From JAZMZS01 sp045120955 (GTDB lineage Bacteria; Bacillota; Clostridia; Oscillospirales; CAG-272): 64,000 nt of DNA. Where the stretch lies: NCBI GenBank assembly GCA_045120955.1, contig JBGVFH010000068.1:1-64000 (forward strand), given 5' to 3'. How positions within the stretch are numbered: the stretch's first letter is position 1; each line of letters opens with the position of its first letter. A program made the position numbers and the translations under genes. The notes beneath the pieces are model-generated. The model was not told where the DNA came from. It searched no databases and worked only from the letters and a program-made list of their open reading frames with translations. Below, piece after piece: positions 32,916 through 41,778 of this stretch.

Positions 32916-34679
32916 ATGGCTGATATCGACCGTGACAGCTTTTGGGATATTCAAAAGCTCGTCCCAAAGGCTAAGAAGATAAGAAAAGTAGGTTTTGATA
33001 CTTCGTGCGTTGATATTTCAGACGACGCACAACAAAATACGTACGACCCATCTGATGCACATAATGACGGGGCGCAGACGAGGCTGACTGCGGCAAGACC
33101 GAGCGTTTCGGAACAGAGGAGTGAGCTTGTGTGCGAGTATTCTCCCGACAACGCCTTTATAAAAAAGGTGAGTGTGTTTTCTCAGTCGGGCGGTTACAAA
33201 TACTATGAGGATTTTGAGAGGGCTATGCACAAATATCTGCGCCTTACTGTAAAGGAGGCGGAGCGTGTGCCGTTTTTTTCGTATGTGCCGCAATACTCAC
33301 AGCTGTCGTCGGGGCGGCTTGCATGGTATTTATACTGGCGCTCGGGCTGCCGTCGGCGTGAATATATGCCGACAGATTTTTCCTATGTGCTGCTGTATGT
33401 GTTTGAGCTTCTCAATTTTGCAGAGCCGAGACACCCCGAGCGCATAGCAGAGGAGCTGTGCTCGCTTTGGAAGGCATACAGGGGTGAGTTTTGGCAGCTA
33501 GATAAATATATGCCCGACTGGGTGTGCGATTATTGCCTTGTGCATAGGGTAAAGCTGCCGTACGGGCTGATATCCGATTTTGTGTTTGACGTGCTCGGTA
33601 ACTCGTCATTGCGTGAGTTTTATCTCGGTGAGGAGGCGGCGGATGCGGTCGGATGTGCCCGTGCGCTTGTTTTGAGCACATCAAGCTACAATTACAGAAA
33701 AAGCAAATTTTACACCCCTGAGTACAGGGAGCTTTTTGATACGCATATCCCAAGTGCCGCCGAGCAGGCACTCGGGATGTCGGCGCAAAAAATACAGGAC
33801 GGAGAGCAAGAGAGTGCATTTTCTTTTGTAAAAAGAGACGTATACGTTGGAGCGCTGTGCACATCAACTGCAAAAAGGACTCTTTTGATAGAATACCGCC
33901 ACATAACACGGCAGGGTGCGCTTCGCACCGAGGCGAGCCTTGCCGTCAAGTACGCCGAAAACAAGCTCCGAGCCGTACTCGGCATAAAGAGCCGCCTCTC
34001 AACGACGGGGATAAGCGAGCAGACAAAGAAAAAAACAGACGAATATTTTGCACAGGTATTTGGTGAGAGGCAAAAAACGGAAAAGGCACAGCGGTCGGCA
34101 GAGCCGGATTACATGGCATATTACGACAGTCCCGTGAAAGGGCTTGAATATGAGCGTGCGGCAAAAATAGAGCTGAGCTCATGGGAGACGGCGGCACTTA
34201 TGGCGGAGAGCTTTGACGGTGAAGAGGAGTGCGGCGGATGCGGTGAACAAGAGCACCGTGAGCAGCAATACTTTTTTGAGGACTCTGCCGAAAAAGAACC
34301 GCAAACGCAAATTGAGCAAGCGGAGCAGGGAACAAATACGCAAATGTTTACTTTTACCGATGTGTCGGCGGCGGGGCTGTATTTTTCTGCGGCGGAGTCG
34401 GTCGGCGGGGAAGAAGGCGGTGAGGCGGATGAGTATACCGCACTCTTTGAGTCGCTTGATGCGGATGCGGCGGACACCCTTGCGCTTATCGTGCAAAAAC
34501 AGCAGCAAGAGGCGCAGAGGCGGCTGACGGCAAAGGGAGTATTTTTATCAAGCGTATGCGAAAGGATAAATTCTGCCGCACTTGATATATTGGCAGATAT
34601 ACTGATAGAATGCGAGGACGGGGAATACTATGTTTTACCCGATTATGAGAGTGAGGTAATAAAATGGCTCAAAATATAA
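32916..34679 (+). CDS. TerB-N / TerB-C domain protein
   Basis: A 587-residue protein. Residues about 70-290 match the TerB-N domain: VPQYSQLSSGRLAWYLYWRS followed by YMPTDFSYVLLYVFELLNF and an all-helical region. About 390-505 is acidic and low in complexity, with a CGGCGEQEH cluster. The last 80 residues match TerB-C (ERINSAALDILADILIE, then GEYYVLP). I see no TerB core domain between them. TerB-related proteins belong to predicted tellurite/stress and phage-response systems. It overlaps the ATPase gene by 16 bases, so it works with it. Its biochemical role is unknown; a scaffold or sensor role is an inference. Confidence 0.8.
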   Translation: MADIDRDSFWDIQKLVPKAKKIRKVGFDTSCVDISDDAQQNTYDPSDAHNDGAQTRLTAARPSVSEQRSELVCEYSPDNAFIKKVSVFSQSGGYKYYEDFERAMHKYLRLTVKEAERVPFFSYVPQYSQLSSGRLAWYLYWRSGCRRREYMPTDFSYVLLYVFELLNFAEPRHPERIAEELCSLWKAYRGEFWQLDKYMPDWVCDYCLVHRVKLPYGLISDFVFDVLGNSSLREFYLGEEAADAVGCARALVLSTSSYNYRKSKFYTPEYRELFDTHIPSAAEQALGMSAQKIQDGEQESAFSFVKRDVYVGALCTSTAKRTLLIEYRHITRQGALRTEASLAVKYAENKLRAVLGIKSRLSTTGISEQTKKKTDEYFAQVFGERQKTEKAQRSAEPDYMAYYDSPVKGLEYERAAKIELSSWETAALMAESFDGEEECGGCGEQEHREQQYFFEDSAEKEPQTQIEQAEQGTNTQMFTFTDVSAAGLYFSAAESVGGEEGGEADEYTALFESLDADAADTLALIVQKQQQEAQRRLTAKGVFLSSVCERINSAALDILADILIECEDGEYYVLPDYESEVIKWLKI

Positions 34680-36073
34680 CAGGCGCACATCAGATGAAAA
34701 TTCCGAGACGGATACTCAATTCCGTGCTGACATCGCTTAGCAGCGGCGTAGTTCCCCGTACCGGTGCGCCGTATATAGCGATAGGCAGACAAAAGGAGAT
34801 AGCGTCTCTGCTCTCAGATCTTCAGATAACCTCCGAGGGCGGAAGCGCAATGCGCTTTATCATAGGCAGGTACGGAAGCGGAAAGAGCTTTCTTTTACAG
34901 CTTATCCGAGGATATTGCACGGAGCAGGGGTTTGTATGCATGGACGCAGACCTGTCTCCCGAGCGGCGTCTGTACGGAAGCGGCGGCAGCGGTGTTGCGA
35001 CATATAGAGAATTGATAAAAAATATGTCAACGAAGTCATCCCCCGACGGCGGTGCTCTTCACTCTATTATTGAAAGACAGCTTTCGGCTGCACGCCAAGA
35101 GGCGGCGATGGGCGGCATAGGCACAGACTCGGAAAACCATGTAGAGGCTGTGCAGGATATCATACGCCGACAGCTGAAGGAGCTCAGACTATCTGTCGGC
35201 GGCTTTGACTTTTGCGAGGTGCTCGCCAGATATTTTTCGTCGCTGATGAACGAGGACGACTCACAGACGGCGGCGTGTCTGCGGTGGCTGAGAGGGGAAT
35301 ATTCCACCAAGAGCGAGGCAAAGCGTGCACTCGGCTTTTCGGTAAGCTGTGTTCCCGATGACGACAACTGGTACGATTTTGTCAAGCTGTGGGCTGTCTA
35401 CAGCCGTATATGCGGCTACAAGGGGCTGGTGGTCATGCTTGACGAATGTGTAAATCTTTACAAGATTACCAACCGTATTTCAAGAGAGAACAATTACGAA
35501 AAGCTGCTGTCGATGTTCAATGACACACTCAGCGCAAGGGCGACGGGGCTGATGATGCTTTTTTGCGGAACGCCTCAGTTTCTTGAGGACAGCCGCAGAG
35601 GGCTTTTCGGATATGAGGCTCTTCGCTCAAGACTGTGCGACAGCCGTTTTGCGACAGCGGATGTCGAAAGCGTAAACGGACCCGTGATACGTCTGCGGCG
35701 TCTGTCCGATGACGAGATGTTTGCATTGATCTTGCGTGTCAAGGCACTGCATGCACAGCTTTATCCGAATTCTCCCGAGATATCCCCCGAGCAGGCTGAG
35801 CGCTTTTACCGTGTGTGCAACAGCCGTGCGGGAGCATCCGAGATGCTGACCCCGAGAGAGATGATAAGGGACTTTTTATATGTGCTTGACACTCTGCGGG
35901 ACAATCCTACGCTCAGCTTTGACGCTTTGATAGGGTATAGAACGGAGAACGAGGGTAAGAGTGCTGCAGGTGAGTCAGGTACGGCATATACTTCGGCTCA
36001 AGCGAATATGACAGCGGGGTATGTGAGCACAAATGAGCGTGTCAGACCTTCTCCCGAGGATATAGAGATATAA
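34664..36073 (+). CDS. BrxD-like (DUF2791) P-loop ATPase
   Basis: A 469-residue AAA+/STAND-like ATPase. Walker A is GRYGSGKS (68-75), Walker B is VVMLDECVNL with Asp260-Glu261, and LMMLFCGTPQFL (297-308) fits sensor 1. The start IPRRILNSVLTSLSSGVVPRTGAPYIAIGR is typical of the BREX ATP-binding (DUF2791) family, which includes BrxD of type 2 BREX. GAGGT lies six bases before the ATG. A Ser/Thr-rich tail follows residue 430. It lies between the TerB-N/C gene and the helicase gene; in BREX, BrxD is likewise next to BrxHI. Confidence 0.85.
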   Translation: MAQNITGAHQMKIPRRILNSVLTSLSSGVVPRTGAPYIAIGRQKEIASLLSDLQITSEGGSAMRFIIGRYGSGKSFLLQLIRGYCTEQGFVCMDADLSPERRLYGSGGSGVATYRELIKNMSTKSSPDGGALHSIIERQLSAARQEAAMGGIGTDSENHVEAVQDIIRRQLKELRLSVGGFDFCEVLARYFSSLMNEDDSQTAACLRWLRGEYSTKSEAKRALGFSVSCVPDDDNWYDFVKLWAVYSRICGYKGLVVMLDECVNLYKITNRISRENNYEKLLSMFNDTLSARATGLMMLFCGTPQFLEDSRRGLFGYEALRSRLCDSRFATADVESVNGPVIRLRRLSDDEMFALILRVKALHAQLYPNSPEISPEQAERFYRVCNSRAGASEMLTPREMIRDFLYVLDTLRDNPTLSFDALIGYRTENEGKSAAGESGTAYTSAQANMTAGYVSTNERVRPSPEDIEI

Positions 36074-36102
36074 AAAACAGAGCAAAAGGAGCGTGAGCGT
36101 AA

Positions 36103-38502
36103 GTGAGCGAGGCAGACCGTGTTTTTGACAGATTTCCAGATTTTATAAAAGAATATATCTTCTCGCACGGCTGGGAGGAGCTTCGCAGGGTGCAGATAGA
36201 GGCGGCAAAGACGGTCTTTTATACCGACCGCAATCTTTTGCTGACCTCCTCAACTGCATCGGGCAAGACCGAGGCGGCTTTTTTCCCCGTTTTGTCCGAG
36301 ATATACAATAACCCCTCAAAGAGCATAGCGATCCTTTACATAGCACCGCTTAAATCCTTGATAAACGATCAGTTTGACCGTATGGATCAGCTTCTTTCGG
36401 ATGCGGGCATTCCCGTATGCCATTGGCACGGGGACGTCGGAATGTCGCACAAGGAAAAGCTGCTTAAAAGCCCGAGCGGAATTTTGCAGATAACCCCCGA
36501 GTCGCTTGAAAGTATGCTTATCAACCGTTCAAACGATATTCCAAGGCTGTTCGGGGATCTTCGCTATGTGATAATAGACGAGATACACACTCTGACGGGC
36601 AGTGACAGAGGAAACCAGATAATATGCCAGCTTTGCCGTATAGCCGAGAAGATAGGCTATCATCCGAGACGTATTGGGCTGAGCGCCACCATAGGCGACG
36701 TGCAAAAGGCGGCGGCGTGGCTCGGTGCGGGAAGCGGCAGAGAAACGGATATCCCGAGCCTTACACAGGAGAAGATACGGTGGCGGCTGGGGCTTGAGCA
36801 TTTTTATGCGACCGACAGAGAGGCTGTCCGTGACAAGAGCAAAGAGGCGAAGACGGACGCAACGCAAAAGCGTGATGAGGCTGTCGATGTATCCGATACG
36901 GGCGATGCTCCGACAAAAGCGGCGGAGCGCTCTGACGGTCGGAGCGACGAGGCAAAGGAGGAGGGGGACGAGGGCTCGTATTCAATGCTTGACGCAGGCT
37001 ACGAGTATCTGTACGACTGTGTGTACGGCAAGCGTGCGCTCGTTTTTTCAAACTCGAGAGAGGAGACTGAGTATGTCACGGCGACGCTCCGCCAGATATG
37101 CCGATACCGCGGAGACGAGGATGTGTTTTTAATACATCACGGAAATATCAGTGCGGCACTCAGAGAGCAAGCCGAGATAATGATGAAGCGCAAGGACGTA
37201 AACGCAGTTACCTGCGCCACCGTCACAATGGAGCTTGGAATAGATATCGGCAGGCTTGAGCGTGTGGCTCAGGTAGGTGCGCCCAACAGCGTTTCGAACT
37301 TCTTGCAGAGGCTCGGACGAAGCGGCAGACGTGGCTCGCCTCCCGAGATGATGATGGTCTTCAGAGAAGAGGAGCCGCTTCCGAACACCCCTTTGCCTCA
37401 GCTTATTCCGTGGGAGCTTTTGCGTGCCGTTGCGGTGATACAGCTGTATATAGAGGAGCGTTTTATCGAGCCGCCTTCGGAGAAAAAGCTGCCCTTTTCG
37501 CTAGCCTTTCAGCAGACGCTGAGTATTCTTATGTCATCGGGCGAGCTTACGCCGAAGGCGCTTGCGCAAAAGCTGCTGTCCCTGCCTGCCTTTGCGAATA
37601 TGCCCAAGGAAAGCTACAGGGAGCTTCTCATATCTATGATAAAGAGCGACTTTATCGAATTGACCGAGGAGGGCGGACTTATTGTCGGGCTTGGCGGAGA
37701 GAGACTGACAAACAGCTTCAAATTTTACGCCGTTTTTGCCGACAGCGAGGATTTTACCGTCAGATGCGGCTCGGACGAGATAGGAACTATTACAACAGCA
37801 CCTCCCGTCGGTGACAGATTTGCGCTTGCGGGCAGAGTGTGGGAGGTGACTGAGCTTGACATACAAAGGCGGCTCATATATGTAAAGAGCGTTGACGGAA
37901 AGATGGAGATATCATGGCCGGGGGACTACGGCGAAATACACACAAAGATACTTTTGCGTATGAAAAAGGCGCTTGTCGAGGATGATGTGATATACCCGTA
38001 TCTAAAGCCAAACGCCGTATCGAGGCTGAACGAGGCGAGACTGCTTGCAAAACGGGCGGGCATGGAAAGATGCTCTCTTGTGCATCTCGGCGGATTTAGC
38101 TGGTGCCTTTTCCCGTGGGTGGGAACGAAGGCGTTTCGGGCTGTTCGCAGGTATTTGACGAAAAACAGCGCAAAATTCGGCATCAGCGGCATTGAGTATC
38201 AGGGCTGTGAGTATATAAGCTTCAAGCTCGATGACAATGACGGCGTACGGCTGGCAGAGGCGATATACAGGGATATATCCGAGCATGGAATGGATGCGCA
38301 TGAGCTTGTGTTTTCATCCGAGTCACCCTCCTATGACAAATATGACGAGCACGTACCGCCGGCACTTTTACGTGATGCTTATGCCGTTGACAGGCTGTGC
38401 TGTGAAGAAGCAAGCGAAAGCCTGATGAGGCTGAGAGCGGAGCTGTGCGGCGGCTCTGACGGTACAGATCAAAAACAGAAAGGATATAAAAATGTCAAAT
38501 AA
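36103..38502 (+). CDS. Lhr/BrxHI-like superfamily II DEAD/DEAH helicase
   Basis: A 799-residue helicase. Walker A is TASGKT (51-56), motif II is DEIH (159-162), motif III is SAT (194-196) and motif VI is QRLGRSGRRG (402-411). After the RecA pair there is an Lhr-like winged-helix and C-terminal region, including LGGFSWCLFPWVGTKAFRAVRRYL. Residues about 236-294 are a highly charged insertion between the two RecA lobes (many Glu, Lys, Asp), unusual for the family. GTG is the start, with AAAGGAG 12 bases away. It overlaps the next gene by 11 bases. A role in DNA remodelling with the upstream ATPase is inferred. Confidence 0.88.
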   Translation: MSEADRVFDRFPDFIKEYIFSHGWEELRRVQIEAAKTVFYTDRNLLLTSSTASGKTEAAFFPVLSEIYNNPSKSIAILYIAPLKSLINDQFDRMDQLLSDAGIPVCHWHGDVGMSHKEKLLKSPSGILQITPESLESMLINRSNDIPRLFGDLRYVIIDEIHTLTGSDRGNQIICQLCRIAEKIGYHPRRIGLSATIGDVQKAAAWLGAGSGRETDIPSLTQEKIRWRLGLEHFYATDREAVRDKSKEAKTDATQKRDEAVDVSDTGDAPTKAAERSDGRSDEAKEEGDEGSYSMLDAGYEYLYDCVYGKRALVFSNSREETEYVTATLRQICRYRGDEDVFLIHHGNISAALREQAEIMMKRKDVNAVTCATVTMELGIDIGRLERVAQVGAPNSVSNFLQRLGRSGRRGSPPEMMMVFREEEPLPNTPLPQLIPWELLRAVAVIQLYIEERFIEPPSEKKLPFSLAFQQTLSILMSSGELTPKALAQKLLSLPAFANMPKESYRELLISMIKSDFIELTEEGGLIVGLGGERLTNSFKFYAVFADSEDFTVRCGSDEIGTITTAPPVGDRFALAGRVWEVTELDIQRRLIYVKSVDGKMEISWPGDYGEIHTKILLRMKKALVEDDVIYPYLKPNAVSRLNEARLLAKRAGMERCSLVHLGGFSWCLFPWVGTKAFRAVRRYLTKNSAKFGISGIEYQGCEYISFKLDDNDGVRLAEAIYRDISEHGMDAHELVFSSESPSYDKYDEHVPPALLRDAYAVDRLCCEEASESLMRLRAELCGGSDGTDQKQKGYKNVK

Positions 38503-39694
38503 AATACAAAGCTACTCGCTTACAAAAACGGCGGCGTATATCGGATATGTGGTACAGGCTGTGGTAATAAACTTTTCTCCTATGCTCTTTGTTACGTTTA
38601 TGTCGGAGTACGGGCTGTCGATAGAGCAGGTATCGTTTCTTGTTACGGCGGCATTTGCCGTTCAGTTTTCGGTGGACTTTCTGTCCGTGTTTCTCATCAG
38701 ACGCATCAGCTACAGAGCGCTTGCGTGTGTGGCTCATGTGTTGTCGGCAACGGGGCTGATGCTGATGGCATGGCTGCCCGATGTTATGCCTGCGTTTTTA
38801 GGACTTATCACGGCGACGGTGCTGTATTCGGCGGGCGGCGGTATTATTGAGGTGATAGCAGGACCCGTCATCGAGTCATGCCCCGCAAAAAACAAGTCGG
38901 CGCAGATGAGTCTTTTGCACTCGTTTTACTGCTGGGGGCAGGTGATAACTGTCCTTTTCTCAACGTTGTTTTTTGCTATCTTCGGGCTGTCGGAGTGGCG
39001 CACTCTGGCACTTTTGTGGGCGCTTATACCCTTGACGGATCTTGTGCTGTTTTTAATATGTCCCATGAACGTAGCAGAGCAAACGGAGAAAAGCGCATCC
39101 TTGCCCAAGCTCTTTCGAAATGCCGATTTTCTCATTATCATGCTGATAATCATGTGCTCGGGCGCCTCCGAGCTTGCCGTAAGCCAATGGGCATCGGCAT
39201 ACTGCGAGACGGGGCTTGGCGTTTCAAAGACCGTGGGGGATATTGCAGGTCCCATGGCATTTGCGCTTTGCATGGGAGGCTCAAGGCTCGTATATTCTCT
39301 GTGCGCATCAAGGCTCAAGCTCGAGCGTGTTATGCTTTTGAGCGGATTTTTGTGTGTTGTCGGTTATCTTGTTATAACTCGGTCCGTGTCGCCGATAATA
39401 GGTCTTTTCGGCTTTGCGATATGCGGATTTGCCGTCGGGGTGCTCTGGCCGGGTGCCTTCAGCCTTGCGGCAAAGCATGTTGACGGAGGTGCGTCGATGT
39501 TTGCCCTGTTGTCCTTCTCGGGTGATGCGGGCTGTACTCTCGGTCCCACTCTTGCGGGACTTTTTGCCGCAATGAAAAGCGACGATATACAGTTCGGCAT
39601 TGCGTGCGCATCCGTATTTCCTGCAGTTATGTGTGCGGCACTCGTATGCTTGATGCTCAGACTCATGAGCAAAAGAAAAAGCAATGAAAGATAG
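38492..39694 (+). CDS. Major facilitator superfamily transporter
   Basis: A 400-residue membrane protein with about twelve hydrophobic segments and MFS-style loop motifs (DFLSVFLIRRISYRA between segments 2 and 3; GFAICGFAVGVLWPGAF in the second half). The substrate is unknown; fucose- or sugar-permease-like MFS proteins are the closest in style. AAAGGA is seven bases before the ATG, which lies inside the helicase gene, so translation is coupled. No promoter separates it from the three upstream genes. Whether a transporter belongs functionally to that system is uncertain. Confidence 0.85.
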   Translation: MSNKIQSYSLTKTAAYIGYVVQAVVINFSPMLFVTFMSEYGLSIEQVSFLVTAAFAVQFSVDFLSVFLIRRISYRALACVAHVLSATGLMLMAWLPDVMPAFLGLITATVLYSAGGGIIEVIAGPVIESCPAKNKSAQMSLLHSFYCWGQVITVLFSTLFFAIFGLSEWRTLALLWALIPLTDLVLFLICPMNVAEQTEKSASLPKLFRNADFLIIMLIIMCSGASELAVSQWASAYCETGLGVSKTVGDIAGPMAFALCMGGSRLVYSLCASRLKLERVMLLSGFLCVVGYLVITRSVSPIIGLFGFAICGFAVGVLWPGAFSLAAKHVDGGASMFALLSFSGDAGCTLGPTLAGLFAAMKSDDIQFGIACASVFPAVMCAALVCLMLRLMSKRKSNER

Positions 39695-39728
39695 CCGGTC
39701 CGATCTTTTTAAAATATATAAATCACTA

Positions 39729-39757
39729 TTGATTTTATGCACTAAAAAATGTATAAT
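39729..39757 (+). promoter_or_regulatory. Promoter of the PfkB-miaA unit
   Basis: TTGATT and TATAAT with 17-base spacing. It marks the end of the preceding operon. Confidence 0.8.
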
Positions 39758-39813
39758 ATATAAAATAAGGTAAATATACCTTGTGCCTGCAATTACGCAA
39801 CGGAGGGCGGAGG

Positions 39814-40746
39814 ATGGAAAAAAGAATACTTGTTATAGGCAGCATTTTTACGGACTTTATTATGCATATAGACAGAGTTCCGCTTGCAAACGAGGTAACG
39901 ACCGAGTACGGACCGAGAGAGACGGTCGCAGGAGGTGCGGGACTTAATGTTGCTGCCGCTTTTTCAAGGCTCGGTGCCGATACTGTGCTGTGTACAAGAG
40001 TAGGCGCGGATACACAGGGAGCGGCTTTGGTGCGTGCTCTCACAAATTTCGGAATTGATAAGAGATTTGTAAGCGAAGACAGACGGGGCAAGAGCGGCTT
40101 TAACGCTGTTATGGCAGAGTCAAACGGTATACTCCGCACGGCATCATACCCGGGTATCGCATACGATATCACGGACAACGATGCGGAGGAGGCAATGACC
40201 TGCTATCCCGATGCTGTTTATATGAGTCTGGAGCTTTCCGCAAAGACGATAGTTGCGGCGGCAGACATGGCTGAGGAAAACGGTGTGCCGGTATTTATTG
40301 AGGGAGCACCGGCTGACACGAGATTTCCGTTTTCGAGACTGCCTAGGCTCGAGGCGTTTATATGCAATGCAGAGCAAACATATACATATACCAAGATAAT
40401 GCCTGATACGCTTGATAACTGTCTGCGGGCGGCGCTCAAGCTCTCGGGTATGGTCGATGCAAAGCACTATATAATAAAGCTCGGCGACCGAGGCTGTTAT
40501 ACATATGACGGAACGTATCAGCACATATGTCCTGCACAGACCGTAGAGATAATAGACAAGAGAGGTGCAGGTGAGGTGTTCAGTGCGGCGGTCACGCTCG
40601 GTTATCTTGAGAGCGGAGATATTGAGGGCGCTATGAGATATGCAAACGTGGCGAGTGCTGTTGCGATGTGTAAGATAGGAAAATGCTCCTCTTACCCTAC
40701 CAACGCCGAGATAGAGAAGTTTTTAAAAGAACATGAGCTTAGCTAA
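39814..40746 (+). CDS. PfkB-family (ribokinase-like) kinase, variant catalytic motif
   Basis: A 310-residue sugar or nucleoside kinase. The N-terminal GGAGLNVAAAFSRLGA (about 40-55) and NAEQ (185-188) motifs are those of the family. The second signature reads DKRGAGEVFSAA: the catalytic base, usually Asp in GAGD, is Glu254. This may slow or abolish activity or indicate an altered substrate. ATG 39814 follows GGAGG by seven bases. It overlaps miaA by 14 bases. Substrate unknown. Confidence 0.82.
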   Translation: MEKRILVIGSIFTDFIMHIDRVPLANEVTTEYGPRETVAGGAGLNVAAAFSRLGADTVLCTRVGADTQGAALVRALTNFGIDKRFVSEDRRGKSGFNAVMAESNGILRTASYPGIAYDITDNDAEEAMTCYPDAVYMSLELSAKTIVAAADMAEENGVPVFIEGAPADTRFPFSRLPRLEAFICNAEQTYTYTKIMPDTLDNCLRAALKLSGMVDAKHYIIKLGDRGCYTYDGTYQHICPAQTVEIIDKRGAGEVFSAAVTLGYLESGDIEGAMRYANVASAVAMCKIGKCSSYPTNAEIEKFLKEHELS

Positions 40747-41713
40747 AAATATATATGATGCCGGCTATGAGGCTATAGCGGTAGCTGGTCCCACGGCATC
40801 GGGCAAAACGTCGCTGGCTATAGAGCTTGCAAGGCGGCTCGGCGGTGAGATAATATCATGCGACTCTATGCAGATATACAAGGGCATGGACATAGCTACG
40901 GCAAAGGCAACGGATAAAGAGCGTGCGGCAGTACCGCATCATCTCATAGATATCTGCCCCCTGTCGGTAAATTACAGTGCGGCGGATTACGTGTCTGACG
41001 CAACGAAGGCGGCAAGAGATATCATTGGGAGAGGAAGATTGCCCGTTTTTTGCGGCGGTACGGGTCTGTATCTCGAGAGCGTGATGAGAGGAGAATATCC
41101 GCAGAGTGCCGAGTCTGACACGGCATTGCGTGAGCAGCTGCTTTTGTATGCTTCAGAGCACGGAAACGATGCGCTGCACGATATGCTTCGGAGCATTGAC
41201 CCCGTATCAGCCGACGCTATACATAAAAATAATATAAAGCGTGTCGTGCGTGCGATAGAAATAGCAAAAGGCTCCGGAATTACCAAAACGGAGCTTGACG
41301 GCAGGCACAGAGAGTTTCGGGGACTCAAAGTTTTTGCGGTGTGTCTTTGCTTTGAGCAGAGGCAGCTGTTATATTCGAGAATAGACAATAGAGTGGAGGA
41401 AATGGTAAAGTCGGGGCTGTGCGAGGAGCTTGAGCAGCTCATGCGTGACCCGCATTTTCTCTCCAACAAAACAGCAATTCAGGCGATAGGCTATAAGGAA
41501 TTTTTTGCGTATATCCGAGGCGATGCGACGCTCGAGGAGTGCAAGGAACAGTTAAAAACTGCGACACGAAGGTATGCAAAACGGCAGCTCACATGGTTTC
41601 GGGGCCGTGATTATGTACATTGTCTGTATGCCGACAGAGACGGCAAGGTCAAGGATGTCAAGGGGCTGGCAGATGAATTTACCGAGCTTTTGCGCTCGGC
41701 AAAACGTGTCTGA
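40733..41713 (+). CDS. miaA: tRNA dimethylallyltransferase
   Basis: A 326-residue enzyme adding dimethylallyl to A37 of tRNAs reading UNN codons. The P-loop is AGPTASGKTSLA (about 18-29), and SCDSMQIYKGMDIATAK and GGTGLYLESVMRG are the family signatures; QAIGYKEF and RYAKRQLTWFRG occur near the end. The ATG lies within the PfkB gene and is probably translated by coupling. Length is normal. Confidence 0.97.
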   Translation: MSLAKNIYDAGYEAIAVAGPTASGKTSLAIELARRLGGEIISCDSMQIYKGMDIATAKATDKERAAVPHHLIDICPLSVNYSAADYVSDATKAARDIIGRGRLPVFCGGTGLYLESVMRGEYPQSAESDTALREQLLLYASEHGNDALHDMLRSIDPVSADAIHKNNIKRVVRAIEIAKGSGITKTELDGRHREFRGLKVFAVCLCFEQRQLLYSRIDNRVEEMVKSGLCEELEQLMRDPHFLSNKTAIQAIGYKEFFAYIRGDATLEECKEQLKTATRRYAKRQLTWFRGRDYVHCLYADRDGKVKDVKGLADEFTELLRSAKRV

Positions 41714-41778
41714 TCTCTCATTCTATGATAAGCTGCCCCCCCTTTTTTGGTCGGCTGTATTGATTATATGGTGATTTT

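Noticed and set aside
32865..39694. Complete BREX system
   Set aside because: Only BrxD-like and BrxHI-like genes are present. No PglX methylase, PglZ phosphatase, PglW, PglY or BrxL gene lies in the window.
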